Positions 1-8,021 of a stretch of DNA of 64,000 bases are shown here, piece after piece. This DNA is from JAJFUE01 sp039683515 (GTDB lineage Bacteria; Sumerlaeota; Sumerlaeia; MVZB01). A program made the translations under genes and the position numbers. The notes beneath the pieces were generated by a model. It had not been told where the DNA came from. It searched no databases and saw only the letters and a list, made by a program, of their open reading frames with translations. Within the stretch, counting starts at the first letter, position 1, and each line of letters begins with the position of its first letter. The DNA lies in assembly GCA_039683515.1 (NCBI GenBank), contig JBDKRG010000008.1, positions 120,448 to 184,447 of the forward strand, given 5' to 3'.

Positions 1-572
1 GCGCCGTAGCGCTCGTGGCTGATGGCGATCCGCACGGAACGATAGAATCCGCGCGTCGAGAAGAACTCGATCCCGCCGGCGATGTCCGACGGCGTCCCGG
101 GCATCACCGGCCCGCCGCCGTCTTTCCCATGCTCGAGCCCGATTTCGACCGCGGCGCCGATGATCGGCTTGCCGAAGGCGTCGAGCACGGTCTTGCGCAC
201 GATCGTGGTTTCGCCGTCGACGCCGAAATCGGCCAGCGTCGGCCGGCGCTGCGCCAGGGGCGCAAACCCCGAGCCGGTGTCGACCTGGCCGTCGCGGTAG
301 GCGGCCGAAAACACCCCGCCCTGAAGCAAGGCGGCGACGTCGGGGTCCTTCTGGTCGGGCGCGGTCAGGACCAGCGCGCCGGCGTCGGGGATCTGCCCCG
401 GCTCGAGCCCGATCCCGTCGGGCTTGATGTCGACGACGACGCCTTCGTAGGCGGCGGGGTTCGCCGCGAGCCGGCTGTAGCGGCGGACCACGACCTTGTG
501 GCCCGCCAAGTTCTGCGCCATGGCCGCGGGAGCAACGACAAGCAACAACAGGCAGGCAATGAACCGTGTCAT
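1..572 (-). CDS. Secreted protein with carboxypeptidase-regulatory-like segment (C-terminus outside window)
   Basis: Reading leftward from the ATG at 572 the frame stays open for 190 codons to the window edge, so the C-terminus is missing. A GGAG lies 8 nt before the ATG. Residues 1-19 are a signal peptide (Thr-Arg n-region, Leu/Val core, ending A-A-M-A before QN), so the product is exported. Residues about 121-150 contain a 'VLDAFGKPIIGAAVEIG' stretch, which is the D-x-x-G-K-P-x-x-G-A pattern of carboxypeptidase-regulatory-like beta-sandwich domains. That domain is often a structural part of planctomycete secreted proteins. It lies 57 bp downstream of aroE on the same strand and could be co-transcribed. 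No catalytic motif is visible in the part present, and the function is unknown. Confidence 0.75.
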   Translation of the reverse strand, partial: MTRFIACLLLLVVAPAAMAQNLAGHKVVVRRYSRLAANPAAYEGVVVDIKPDGIGLEPGQIPDAGALVLTAPDQKDPDVAALLQGGVFSAAYRDGQVDTGSGFAPLAQRRPTLADFGVDGETTIVRKTVLDAFGKPIIGAAVEIGLEHGKDGGGPVMPGTPSDIAGGIEFFSTRGFYRSVRIAISHERYG

Positions 573-629
573 GGGGGTGTCTCCGGGTGAATATGGGTGA
601 TGACTCTTACGCGGCCTCTGGGGACAGGA

Positions 630-1493
630 TCATTCGTTGATTTCCAGGGCTTCCTTGAGCGTGCGCAGCATGAGCCGCTCGTCGGGCTGCATGCCGGTCC
701 AGATCGAGAGCGATTTGCATCCCTGGCGGGCGAGCATCCCGAGCCCCGACACGGTGCGGGCGCCCTTGCGCGCGGCGGCCTGGATCAGCCCCGTCCGGTA
801 CGGCCGGTAGATGGCGTCGAAGACGACGTGGCGCGACTCGAGGCACTGCTCGTCGATCGGCATCGGGTCGGCGGGCTTCATCCCGAGCGGAGTGGCGTTG
901 GAGATCAGGTCGGCCGCGGCCGCGGCTCCGGGCAGGCCTTCCATGCCGCCGGTCGATTCGAACCGGCAGTCGGGGTAGTGCTCGGCCATGTGTTTGGCAA
1001 GCTCCGCCGCCGCCTGCAGGCGCACGTCGTGGATGATGATGCGCGAGGCGCCCGCGGCGGCCGCCCCGGCGACCATCGCGTGGCCGGCGCCGCCGGCGCC
1101 GAGCTGGAGCATCGTCTTGCCGCGCAGGTCGAAGCCGGCGTCCTCGGCCAGGGTGCGCGTGAAGCCGCTGGCGTCGGTGTTGTAGCCGACGGCGCCGCCG
1201 TCGGTGAAATGGATCGTGTTGATCGCGCCGATGGCGGCGGCCTCCGGGTCGAGCTCGTCCATGCTCGCCAGGGCGGCCTGCTTGTGCGGGATCGTGACGT
1301 TGAGGCCGACGTAGCCGAGCGCGCGCGCGCCGGCGATCGCCTCGGCCACCGCGTTGGGGTTGACGGCCGAGGCGGTGTAGACCCAGTTGAGGCCGAGGGC
1401 CTCGATCGCCGCGTTCTGCATGAGCGGCGAGAGCGAATGTTCGATCGGCCAGCCGATGACGCCGACCAGGCGGGTACGTGAATTGATCTGCAT
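630..1493 (-). CDS. aroE: Shikimate dehydrogenase (NADP+)
   Basis: Reduces 3-dehydroshikimate to shikimate with NADPH in the cytoplasmic chorismate pathway. At 287 aa it has the usual length. Visible family marks are the shikimate-binding SLSPLMQN (20-27), NVTIPHK with catalytic Lys71, Asp107 in GYNTD, the Rossmann loop GAGGAG (132-137), SNATPLGM, and the C-terminal GLGMLARQG segment with the conserved Gln. All catalytic residues are present. AAAGG sits 8 nt before the ATG. It follows the polysaccharide genes leftward after a 69-bp gap that contains a perfect 8-bp-stem hairpin, so it may have its own transcript. Assignment to AroE rather than the quinate/shikimate YdiB branch rests on overall pattern only. 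Confidence 0.95.
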   Translation of the reverse strand: MQINSRTRLVGVIGWPIEHSLSPLMQNAAIEALGLNWVYTASAVNPNAVAEAIAGARALGYVGLNVTIPHKQAALASMDELDPEAAAIGAINTIHFTDGGAVGYNTDASGFTRTLAEDAGFDLRGKTMLQLGAGGAGHAMVAGAAAAGASRIIIHDVRLQAAAELAKHMAEHYPDCRFESTGGMEGLPGAAAAADLISNATPLGMKPADPMPIDEQCLESRHVVFDAIYRPYRTGLIQAAARKGARTVSGLGMLARQGCKSLSIWTGMQPDERLMLRTLKEALEINE

Positions 1494-1541
1494 CGAACAA
1501 CCTTTCTATTTCTCTTTGATGATCCGTGTCAGTCCGTGCAT

Positions 1542-1562
1542 GCCGCTTCGGGCCGAAGCGGC
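1542..1562. repeat. Hairpin with GTCCGTG words in the aroE/GT4 gap
   Basis: GCCGCTTC-GGGCC-GAAGCGGC is a perfect 8-bp stem with a 5-nt loop. It is preceded by two GTCCGTG-like words (1523-1539). No T-run follows on either strand, so it is not a convincing terminator. GTCCGTG words recur at 28286-28334, so I group it with the intergenic word repeats. Confidence 0.5.
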
Positions 1563-2750
1563 CTACCGACTTAGAAATTCCGCGATCCTGTCGGCGATTT
1601 TGGCCCACGTGTGATTTGCCGCGATATACTTCGCGCCGTTGCGCCCGAGCTCGACGCGGCGCGGCGCATCGCCGAAAAGTTCCATGACGGCGGCGGCGAA
1701 CGGCCTCGCCCCCGGCCGGGCCAGCACGCCCGCTCCGGCCGCGGTCACCGTCGCCGCCAGCGCCGTGTCGTCGATCGTGACGACCGGCCGGCCGACCGCC
1801 ATGTATTCGAGGAGCTTGATCGGGTGGCCGAGAAAGCCGTGTCCCTCCACGTTAAAATCCGGGAAATAAACGCCGACGTCGGCGGCGGCGATCCACCGCG
1901 GTATTTCGTCGGCGTCGATCGCGCCCGGGAAAAAGACCGAATCGGCGAGGCCCAGCGTCTCGGCGCGATCCTGCGCCGCGGCCCGGCCTGGGCCGTCGCC
2001 CACGAGCAGCAGCCGCGCGCGGGGCTGGTCCCCCACCACGATCGACCACGCGTCGAGCAGGTTCTCGATGCCGTGCCACGGCCGGAAGGTCGAATGCATC
2101 ACGGCGACCGGGTCGTTGCCGAGCTCGAGGTCGCGCCGGATCTTGCAGCCGCTCACCCCCGTGTGGAACAGGCGCGGGTTGATCCCGTTGCCGATGACCT
2201 CGACGCGCGCACCGGATTCGGGGGCGAGCCGCTTGAGGTAGCCGGCGATCCCGTCGCTGACCGCGATCGCCCGCTGCGTGGCGATCAGGCCGCGGCGCTC
2301 GCGCTCGCGGAGCCAGTTGTAGGCCAGCCCGCCGCCGACCTTGAGCTTGCGAGCGACCTCCTCGCACGCGATGCCGTTGACCTCGGCCGCGAGCAGCCGC
2401 GGCGACGACGGGGCCGCCAGCGCCGCCAGGAGGAGCGACTCGCAATACAGGATCCCGCCCTTGACCGGGAGGGCCGCCAGCGCGCGCGCCAGCCGCCGCA
2501 GCCGCAGCGGTCCGGCCGGGTGCATGAAATACTGGAGCGCGCGCGTCGATTCGGGGAGGGGCAGTTCGATGCGCGGGCCGATCAGCTCGGCGAGGTTCGC
2601 CGGCAAGACGCCGGGCCGCCCGACGAGGCCGATTTCAAAATGCCGGGCCAGTTCGGGGATGAGATTGGCGAGCCGGGCCTGCTGGCCGGTGGGGCGGGCG
2701 AGATCTTCCAGCGTGAGCAGATGCAGGAGGGGCTTGTCGGCCGGGTTCAT
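1563..2750 (-). CDS. Family 4 glycosyltransferase
   Basis: A 395-aa GT-B fold, retaining sugar transferase, probably adding a residue to a surface polysaccharide or lipid-linked oligosaccharide. Visible marks are a linker GNGIN before the C-terminal domain, LLLVGDGPGR (start of the nucleotide-sugar domain) and the donor-site block HPIKLLEYMAVGRPVV. The first Glu of the classical E-x7-E pair is replaced by Leu, as in other members with the 'PxKLxEYMA' variant. Start choice: ATG 2750 overlaps the stop of the upstream GT2 gene as ATGA, implying translational coupling. It is the last gene of the GT2-GT4 pair. The acceptor and donor cannot be read from sequence. Confidence 0.85.
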   Translation of the reverse strand: MNPADKPLLHLLTLEDLARPTGQQARLANLIPELARHFEIGLVGRPGVLPANLAELIGPRIELPLPESTRALQYFMHPAGPLRLRRLARALAALPVKGGILYCESLLLAALAAPSSPRLLAAEVNGIACEEVARKLKVGGGLAYNWLRERERRGLIATQRAIAVSDGIAGYLKRLAPESGARVEVIGNGINPRLFHTGVSGCKIRRDLELGNDPVAVMHSTFRPWHGIENLLDAWSIVVGDQPRARLLLVGDGPGRAAAQDRAETLGLADSVFFPGAIDADEIPRWIAAADVGVYFPDFNVEGHGFLGHPIKLLEYMAVGRPVVTIDDTALAATVTAAGAGVLARPGARPFAAAVMELFGDAPRRVELGRNGAKYIAANHTWAKIADRIAEFLSR

Positions 2751-3838
2751 CGGCGGTGCCGGGCGTCGATTTCCTCTTCCCGGCTCGCGATCTGGCGCAG
2801 GCGCGCCTGGATTTTGATCGATTCCTTGCGCAGGCTGACGAACTGCGTGCCGATGATGCCGAACGCGATCATCTGCAGGCCGCCGAGCAGGAGCAGGACC
2901 ATGATCGTCATGATCGGCCGCGACCAGCTGATCGCGACGCCGCGCATCCAGTAATAGACGGCCATCGAGAGAATCCCGAACCCGCCCAGCATCGCGACCA
3001 CGCCGATGAGGCCGAAGATCAGGATCGGCCGCTCGAACAGCGCGAAGATCAGGTGCGAGGTGGCTGTCGACCGGAACTTGAACTTGGACTTGCCCTTGGC
3101 GCGGCGCTTGCAGACGGCCGGCACCTCGGCGACGCGGTAGCCGAGCATCAGCGCCTTGGAAAGGATCTCGAGGTGGATGTCCTTGCCGTCGCTCTCCAGC
3201 TCCATGCTTTGCAGGATCTCGCGCCGGTAGGCGCGGACGACGCACGTGATCGTGTGGATGCGCTGGCCGCTCGGCGACATGAACCAGCTCAGGATCCTGT
3301 TGCCGATCTTGCTGATGACGACCCGGCTCATCTCGCAGTTTTCCACGCCGCCGCCGGGCATGTAGGCCGAGGCCAGCACGATGTCGATGTCGGGGCGGTC
3401 GCGCAGGACGACGAGCATGTCGAGGATGTATTTGGGGTCGTAGCTCAGGTCGGCGTCGATCGCAACGATCCACTGGCCGCGGGCGGCGGCGAAGCCGGTG
3501 CGCAGCGCGTGGCCGCGGCCGCGGTTGATGGCGTAGCCCTTGACGCGCAGCCACGGGTAGGCCGGGTCCATCGCCAGCCGGCGCGCCTGCTCCCAGGTGT
3601 CGTCGGTGCTCCCGTCGTTGACGATCACGATCTCCCACGGGCCGTCGTGGAAACCCTCCCGGAGCGTGGCCGCCACGCGGTCGACCGTCCCGGCGAGGTT
3701 TTCCTCCTCGTTGAACATCGGGATGATGACCGACAGCATGATCGGCTGCGCGGGGGGCGGTTCGGGCGGCGCCGCCGTCTCCCGCGGATCGTTGTTCCTG
3801 GTTTTCGAGTCCTGCATGGGTTTTGCCGGTTGATTCAT
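2747..3838 (-). CDS. Membrane-anchored family 2 glycosyltransferase (DPM1/DPG-synthase-like)
   Basis: 363 aa. An N-terminal Pro-rich tail (1-33) precedes a GT-A domain: SVIIPMFNEEENL, the nucleotide-binding VNDGSTDDT, AIDADLSYDP (DxD-type metal motif) and GSGQR-like acceptor regions. Two C-terminal membrane segments (about 270-295 and 310-335) anchor it. This is the dolichyl/polyprenyl-phosphate sugar synthase layout, so it probably loads a sugar onto polyprenyl phosphate for use by GT-C enzymes such as those elsewhere in the window. It starts 1 bp after the stop of the Wzz-like gene and overlaps the downstream GT4 by 4 bp, so these three genes form an operon. The exact sugar is unknown. Confidence 0.88.
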   Translation of the reverse strand: MNQPAKPMQDSKTRNNDPRETAAPPEPPPAQPIMLSVIIPMFNEEENLAGTVDRVAATLREGFHDGPWEIVIVNDGSTDDTWEQARRLAMDPAYPWLRVKGYAINRGRGHALRTGFAAARGQWIVAIDADLSYDPKYILDMLVVLRDRPDIDIVLASAYMPGGGVENCEMSRVVISKIGNRILSWFMSPSGQRIHTITCVVRAYRREILQSMELESDGKDIHLEILSKALMLGYRVAEVPAVCKRRAKGKSKFKFRSTATSHLIFALFERPILIFGLIGVVAMLGGFGILSMAVYYWMRGVAISWSRPIMTIMVLLLLGGLQMIAFGIIGTQFVSLRKESIKIQARLRQIASREEEIDARHRR

Positions 3839-3839
3839 C

Positions 3840-4514
3840 TCACTCTCGGATTCGGGTCCCGGCCCGCGTCGACCTGATCAGGCCGACCAGGACGAGGGCC
3901 AGCATAAACACAAACGTGTAGAACGCCGCCGCGAGCCCGACCGACAAGCCCGGCCGCGGCCGGCTCGGCGCAAGCGGCGGCGCGGCATGATCGATGACCG
4001 TCACTTTCGACGCGGCGTTTGCGTTCAGTTCGGCGGCAAGCGTATCGAGGCATGTGTTCACGAACTTCGCCGCCGCATCCGGGTCGGGGAGTTCGCCTTC
4101 AACAATCATGATCCCGGATTTCTCGATGTCACGGGCGGCAAGATGCGACCGGAGAGTCTCCGGTGAATATTGCTTGCCGCCTTGATTCATGCGCGCGGCG
4201 ACCTTGCCAAAGAAATCGCCCGAGACCAGGTATTGCTCGGCCAGGTTGGTGAGGAACGCGGCGTGAACCTCTTCGTTCTGCCAGCCGCGGATCGATTCCG
4301 TCTGGCTGGGGCCGCCGACGCTGGTCACGAAGAACGACGCGCGCGCGCGGTAATACGGCGTCTGGTTCTTTGCCCAGATCGCCGCGATGACCACGACCAG
4401 CACGAGGCCGATCAGGAACGGCACGCCGGCGCGCGCCCACGCCCGCGCGAAATCGGCAAGCGTCACCGTCGATTCCAATTCATTCGGATTCCGGGTTTTT
4501 TGAATCGGCTGCAT
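3840..4514 (-). CDS. Wzz-like polysaccharide chain-length / co-polymerase protein
   Basis: 224 aa with one membrane helix near the N-terminus (about 32-48, GVPFLIGLVLVVVIAAIW) and one near the C-terminus (about 190-212). A periplasmic alpha/beta segment lies between them, and a Pro-rich PPLAPSRPRPG stretch stands just before TM2. This is the topology and Pro motif of polysaccharide co-polymerases (Wzz/GumC N-terminal type), which set the length of exported glycans. The long coiled-coil insert of Wzz is short here and there is no kinase domain. It is first in the leftward Wzz-GT2-GT4 operon. The assignment is family-level inference. Confidence 0.75.
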   Translation of the reverse strand: MQPIQKTRNPNELESTVTLADFARAWARAGVPFLIGLVLVVVIAAIWAKNQTPYYRARASFFVTSVGGPSQTESIRGWQNEEVHAAFLTNLAEQYLVSGDFFGKVAARMNQGGKQYSPETLRSHLAARDIEKSGIMIVEGELPDPDAAAKFVNTCLDTLAAELNANAASKVTVIDHAAPPLAPSRPRPGLSVGLAAAFYTFVFMLALVLVGLIRSTRAGTRIRE

Positions 4515-4620
4515 CGAGGCCCTTCCAGTGCGTCCCGCGATTGGCTCGCCTCATTGATATAACGCCACTTGCAGAAACACAATAATTTCCGTGCCCCCAA
4601 TCAAAACTACGGGCATTTCT

Positions 4621-4662
4621 CGTGCGTCGTGCGTCGTGCGTCGTAATCGTAATCGTAATCGA
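4621..4662 (+). repeat. Short-word intergenic tract (CGTGCGT)n-(AATCGT)n
   Basis: Tandem CGTGCGT units run into three TAATCG units. Related tracts occur at 16650-16790 (inverted pair), 48923-48960, 51461-51502 and 63691-63730. This copy sits between the folP stop and the Wzz-like start. Confidence 0.85.
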
Positions 4663-4675
4663 AAAGTCGACGTCT

Positions 4676-5530
4676 TTACCGGCTCCACGGCGCCAGGGCC
4701 TGCGCGACCTTGACGGCCTTGGCCACGGGGGCGACGTCGTGGACGCGCACGATCCGCGCCCCGGCGCAAATCGAGGCCACCACGGCCGCGATCGTCCCCT
4801 CCAGCCGCTCGTTCGGCGGCGCATCGCCCAGCAACTTGCCGATGAACGTCTTGCGCGACGGCCCGATCAGCAGCGGCCGGCCCAGCTCAATGAATTCACC
4901 CATCCGCCGGAAGATCTCGACATTGTGCTCGAGCGTCTTGCCGAAGCCGATCCCCGGGTCGAGGGCGATCCGCTCGCGGTCGATCCCCGCGGCCTCGGCC
5001 GCCGCCATCCGCTCGCGCAGGTGCGCGGCGACCTCGGCGACGACGTCGCCGTAGACCGGGGCCTGCTGCATCGTGCGCGGCGTGCCGATCATGTGCATGA
5101 GGACGACGCCGGCCCCGGTCTCGGCCGCGACGGCCGCCATGGCCGGGTCGCCGCGCAGCGCGGTCACGTCGTTGATGATGTGCGCGCCGGCCTCGATCGC
5201 CTGCCGCGCCACCTCGGCCTTCATCGTGTCGACGGAGATCGGGACCTTGACGGTGCGGGCCAGTTGCCGGACGACCGGGACGACGCGCCGCAGTTCCTCG
5301 TCGACGCCGACGGGGTCGGCCCCGGGCCGGGTCGACTCGCCGCCGACGTCGAGGATGTCGGCCCCCTGGCTCTCCAGCTCGAAGCCGTGCCAGGCCGCGC
5401 GCTCGGGATTGGCGTACAGCCCGCCGTCGCTGAACGAGTCCGGCGTGACGTTGACGATCCCCATCACCAGCGCCCGCCGCGACAGGTCAAGGACGCGATC
5501 CGTTATTTTCCAGCGCATGTTCGTTTTCAT
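4676..5530 (-). CDS. folP: Dihydropteroate synthase
   Basis: Joins p-aminobenzoate to dihydropterin pyrophosphate in folate synthesis. At 284 aa it has typical TIM-barrel length. Signatures in order: MGIVNVTPDSFSDGG (pterin loop 1), DVGGESTRPGA (loop 2), SVDTMKAEVA, INDVTALRGDP, HMIGTPRTMQ, DPGIGFGKTLEHN, GPSRKTFIGKL and the closing RVHDV. The pterin- and phosphate-binding residues are intact. Met5 is an alternative start. It lies 24 bp downstream of the GT87-like gene on the same strand, so the two are probably co-transcribed although unrelated in function. Confidence 0.95.
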   Translation of the reverse strand: MKTNMRWKITDRVLDLSRRALVMGIVNVTPDSFSDGGLYANPERAAWHGFELESQGADILDVGGESTRPGADPVGVDEELRRVVPVVRQLARTVKVPISVDTMKAEVARQAIEAGAHIINDVTALRGDPAMAAVAAETGAGVVLMHMIGTPRTMQQAPVYGDVVAEVAAHLRERMAAAEAAGIDRERIALDPGIGFGKTLEHNVEIFRRMGEFIELGRPLLIGPSRKTFIGKLLGDAPPNERLEGTIAAVVASICAGARIVRVHDVAPVAKAVKVAQALAPWSR

Positions 5531-5554
5531 GTCGTGCCCGTCGTCGAAACTCGA

Positions 5555-6856
5555 TTACGCCTGTATTGGCCGATTCGGCAGATGCTTGAGCGCGTCGTAA
5601 AGCGTGAAGCCGACGATGACGAAGTAGGCCAGCGTCGAGACGAAATGGATGTGTTTGATGTTCGACAGCTGGAAGCTGACGATGAAGCCGATTTGCAGCA
5701 GGATCCAGCCGAAGAGCAGGCCGCCGGCGGCGGTCCAGTTCATGCGCCCCTCGGCCCAGCGTCGCAGCTGCAGGTAAATGACCGGCATCACGTAGACGAA
5801 GTGATGGTATTCGAGCAGCGGCGTGACGATGACATACAGCAGGATCGCGACCTCCAGGCCGCGCATCCAGTCGGCGCCGCGCTTCCTGAACCAGTACAGA
5901 AACGCCACGTATGCCGCGCCGAAGACGATCCCCTGCGCGCGGACGATGACTTCGAAATATTTCTGGACGTGCCAGAGCTCGCCGTAGCCGGTCAGGTCCA
6001 GGACGGCGCGCACCGGCGTGAACGAGATCCCGCGCCAGTAATACGGCACGAGCGGCAGCATGTCGTGATAGAGGAACCATTCCTGCCCGAGCCGGCCGGT
6101 CACGGCCAGCAGCAGCAGATAGAAAACCATCACGCCGGCGAAGCCCGCGAGCACCTTCCACCGGCGCCAGAAAAAGACCGGCACGACGAGCGCCACCGGC
6201 AGCAGCTTGACGAGCGTCAGCATCGCCCAGATCGCGCCGGCCAGGCGCGGCCGGCCGCCGGCCAGGGCCGCGATCATCGCCACCGCCAGCAGCGCGTTAT
6301 ACGGGTCGATGTTGCCGATGTAGAGCGCCGAGACCGCCGGCATGAACGCCATCGTCACGACCACCGTCGTGAGCCACCAGTGCGAGCGCACGCCGGCGCG
6401 CACGGCGCGGTCCTCGGGGCCGAGCAGGCTTTCGTCGATGTCGGCCGGCCGCAGGGCGCGCCACGCCAGCAGCCAGCACGCCGCGACGCACGCGAGCAGG
6501 AAGAGTTTCCAGACTTTCTCCGCCACGGCCTGGGTGAAGAAACCGAGCCAGACGAACGTGAACGCGGTCCACTGGGGGTAATTGAAGCCCATCCAGAGCT
6601 CGCTGTCGTAGAGCGAGACGTCCTTGCGCGGGTCGCCGAGCGGCAGCCCCGTGTAGACGCTGCGCCCTTCCAGGACGGCCACGGCGGCTTTCCAGTGCTT
6701 GCCGTAGTCGACGCCGAAGATGGTCATTGGCTTGTAGATGCTCAGGTAGAACACCTGGTGGGCGAGAAAGAGCGCCACGGCGAAGTACAGCAGCCGCTTC
6801 AGCCGCGGCGAAACCCCCGCCGTCCCAACCACAGGACTGTTACCCGGCTCACTCAT
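5555..6856 (-). CDS. GT87 / DUF2029-like integral membrane glycosyltransferase
   Basis: 433 aa with about 10-11 predicted membrane segments. The family marks are a first periplasmic loop with a conserved Asp (VDYGKHW), the FNYPQWTAF stretch, IGNIDPYNALL (cf. the GQxN region of DUF2029) and TLVKLLPVALVVP. GT87 enzymes are GT-C-fold mannosyltransferases that use polyprenyl-phosphate sugars and act on the outer face of the membrane. ATG 6856 was preferred over an in-frame TTG three codons earlier. It probably uses donors made by a GT2 enzyme such as the one at 2747-3838, by inference. It is preceded by the MqnD-like gene (45-bp gap). Confidence 0.75.
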   Translation of the reverse strand: MSEPGNSPVVGTAGVSPRLKRLLYFAVALFLAHQVFYLSIYKPMTIFGVDYGKHWKAAVAVLEGRSVYTGLPLGDPRKDVSLYDSELWMGFNYPQWTAFTFVWLGFFTQAVAEKVWKLFLLACVAACWLLAWRALRPADIDESLLGPEDRAVRAGVRSHWWLTTVVVTMAFMPAVSALYIGNIDPYNALLAVAMIAALAGGRPRLAGAIWAMLTLVKLLPVALVVPVFFWRRWKVLAGFAGVMVFYLLLLAVTGRLGQEWFLYHDMLPLVPYYWRGISFTPVRAVLDLTGYGELWHVQKYFEVIVRAQGIVFGAAYVAFLYWFRKRGADWMRGLEVAILLYVIVTPLLEYHHFVYVMPVIYLQLRRWAEGRMNWTAAGGLLFGWILLQIGFIVSFQLSNIKHIHFVSTLAYFVIVGFTLYDALKHLPNRPIQA

Positions 6857-6900
6857 GTTTCCCAAAATGCCATAAACGCAGGCGGATCACGATTCTTAAA

Positions 6901-7743
6901 TCACACGAACTCGACTTTGCTTCCGGCCGGAATGAGGCCGCGGGCGCGGGCGTAGTCGATGAACTTCTCGATGGCCGGGCGGCCTTTGGTTCCTGTCTCC
7001 AGCGTCCAGTCGTTGACATACATCCCGACGAACTTGTCGGCGAGGCCCTCGTCCAGGCCGCGGCCGAACTGCAGCGCATAGCGGACGGCCTCGGCGCGGT
7101 GCGCCATGCCGTATTCGATCGATCGGCGCAGGACCCGGTCGATGCGCCGGCAGACGTCCGGCCCCAGGTCGCGCCGGACGCCGTTGACGCCCAGCGGCAG
7201 CGGCAGCCCCTCGCCCGGCCCGTCCATCCACCACTTGCCGAGGTCGGCGACGCAGTAAAACCCTTCCTGCTCGAACGTGAGCTGGCCCTCATGGATGATC
7301 AGGCCGGCGTCGACGCCCCCTTGGCGCACCGCGCGGAAGATCTGGTCGAACGGCACGACCTCGTGGCTGAACTCGCCCAGATACATCTTGAGGGCGAGGA
7401 ACGCGGTCGTGTATTCGCCCGGGATGGCGATCCGCGCCCCGCGCAGCGCCTCGGGGACGATCGGCTCGCGCGCCACGAGCATCGGGCCGTAGCCGACCCC
7501 CATGCTCGCGCCGGTGTTGAGCAGGATGTATTTGTCGCAGACGTGGGTGTAGCCGTTGACCGACAGCGCCGTCACCTCGAGCTCGCCGTTGAAGGCGCGC
7601 CGGTTGAGCGTCTCGATGTCCTCGAGCCGGTGCTCGAAGCGCAGCCCTTCGCTGTCGACCGCCCCGCGCGCCAGTCCGTAGAACATGAACGCGTCGTCGG
7701 GGTCGGGGCTGTGACCCAGCCGAATCAAATCCACGATTGCCAT
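6901..7743 (-). CDS. mqnD: MqnD-like 1,4-dihydroxy-6-naphthoate synthase (futalosine menaquinone pathway)
   Basis: 280 aa, periplasmic-binding-protein fold without a signal peptide, as in cytosolic MqnA/MqnD. Marks are GHSPDPDDAFMFYGLA at the N-terminus, the 'DIETLNRRAF' segment, GASMGVGYGPMLVARE, and LIIHEGQLTF with a His. MqnD converts cyclic de-hypoxanthine futalosine to dihydroxynaphthoate. MqnA has the same fold, and the closest pattern I recall (planctomycete/acidobacterial MqnA/D-type 'substrate-binding' proteins) does not separate the two firmly. The start at 7743 was chosen because GGGAG lies 8 nt upstream; an upstream in-frame Met at 7776 lacks this. No other mqn gene is in the window. 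Confidence 0.75.
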   Translation of the reverse strand: MAIVDLIRLGHSPDPDDAFMFYGLARGAVDSEGLRFEHRLEDIETLNRRAFNGELEVTALSVNGYTHVCDKYILLNTGASMGVGYGPMLVAREPIVPEALRGARIAIPGEYTTAFLALKMYLGEFSHEVVPFDQIFRAVRQGGVDAGLIIHEGQLTFEQEGFYCVADLGKWWMDGPGEGLPLPLGVNGVRRDLGPDVCRRIDRVLRRSIEYGMAHRAEAVRYALQFGRGLDEGLADKFVGMYVNDWTLETGTKGRPAIEKFIDYARARGLIPAGSKVEFV

Positions 7744-8021
7744 CTCCGTGACTCCCGCCCAGGGACTAAGCCGCAATCCGCGGCGGCCGCTATCCTATCA
7801 CAGCCCGCCGCCAACAGATAAGTCCTATAGGACCCATGTGTCCCGTTTTCCAACGGCAACTTGTTTATCGCGGCCGGATCGGCGACAATTGGAGGGAGCC
7901 GGACCGGGTCGCGCGGCGCGAGCGGTTCGCCTCGCCGGGTTGCGGCACCAAGTGGAAAACGGACGAACCCAAACAGGGGCCCGACCCCGGGCTCCATGAT
8001 CACCCTCAAAGAAAAGATCCC

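Noticed and set aside
1563..3638. A single 691-aa leftward frame joining GT4 with upstream sequence
   Set aside because: The first 295 residues are an out-of-frame shadow of the GT2 gene. The real GT4 starts at the ATGA overlap at 2750.
4621..4662. Short tandem units as a CRISPR array
   Set aside because: Units are 6-9 bp with no unique spacers of 25-45 bp, and no cas genes are in the window.
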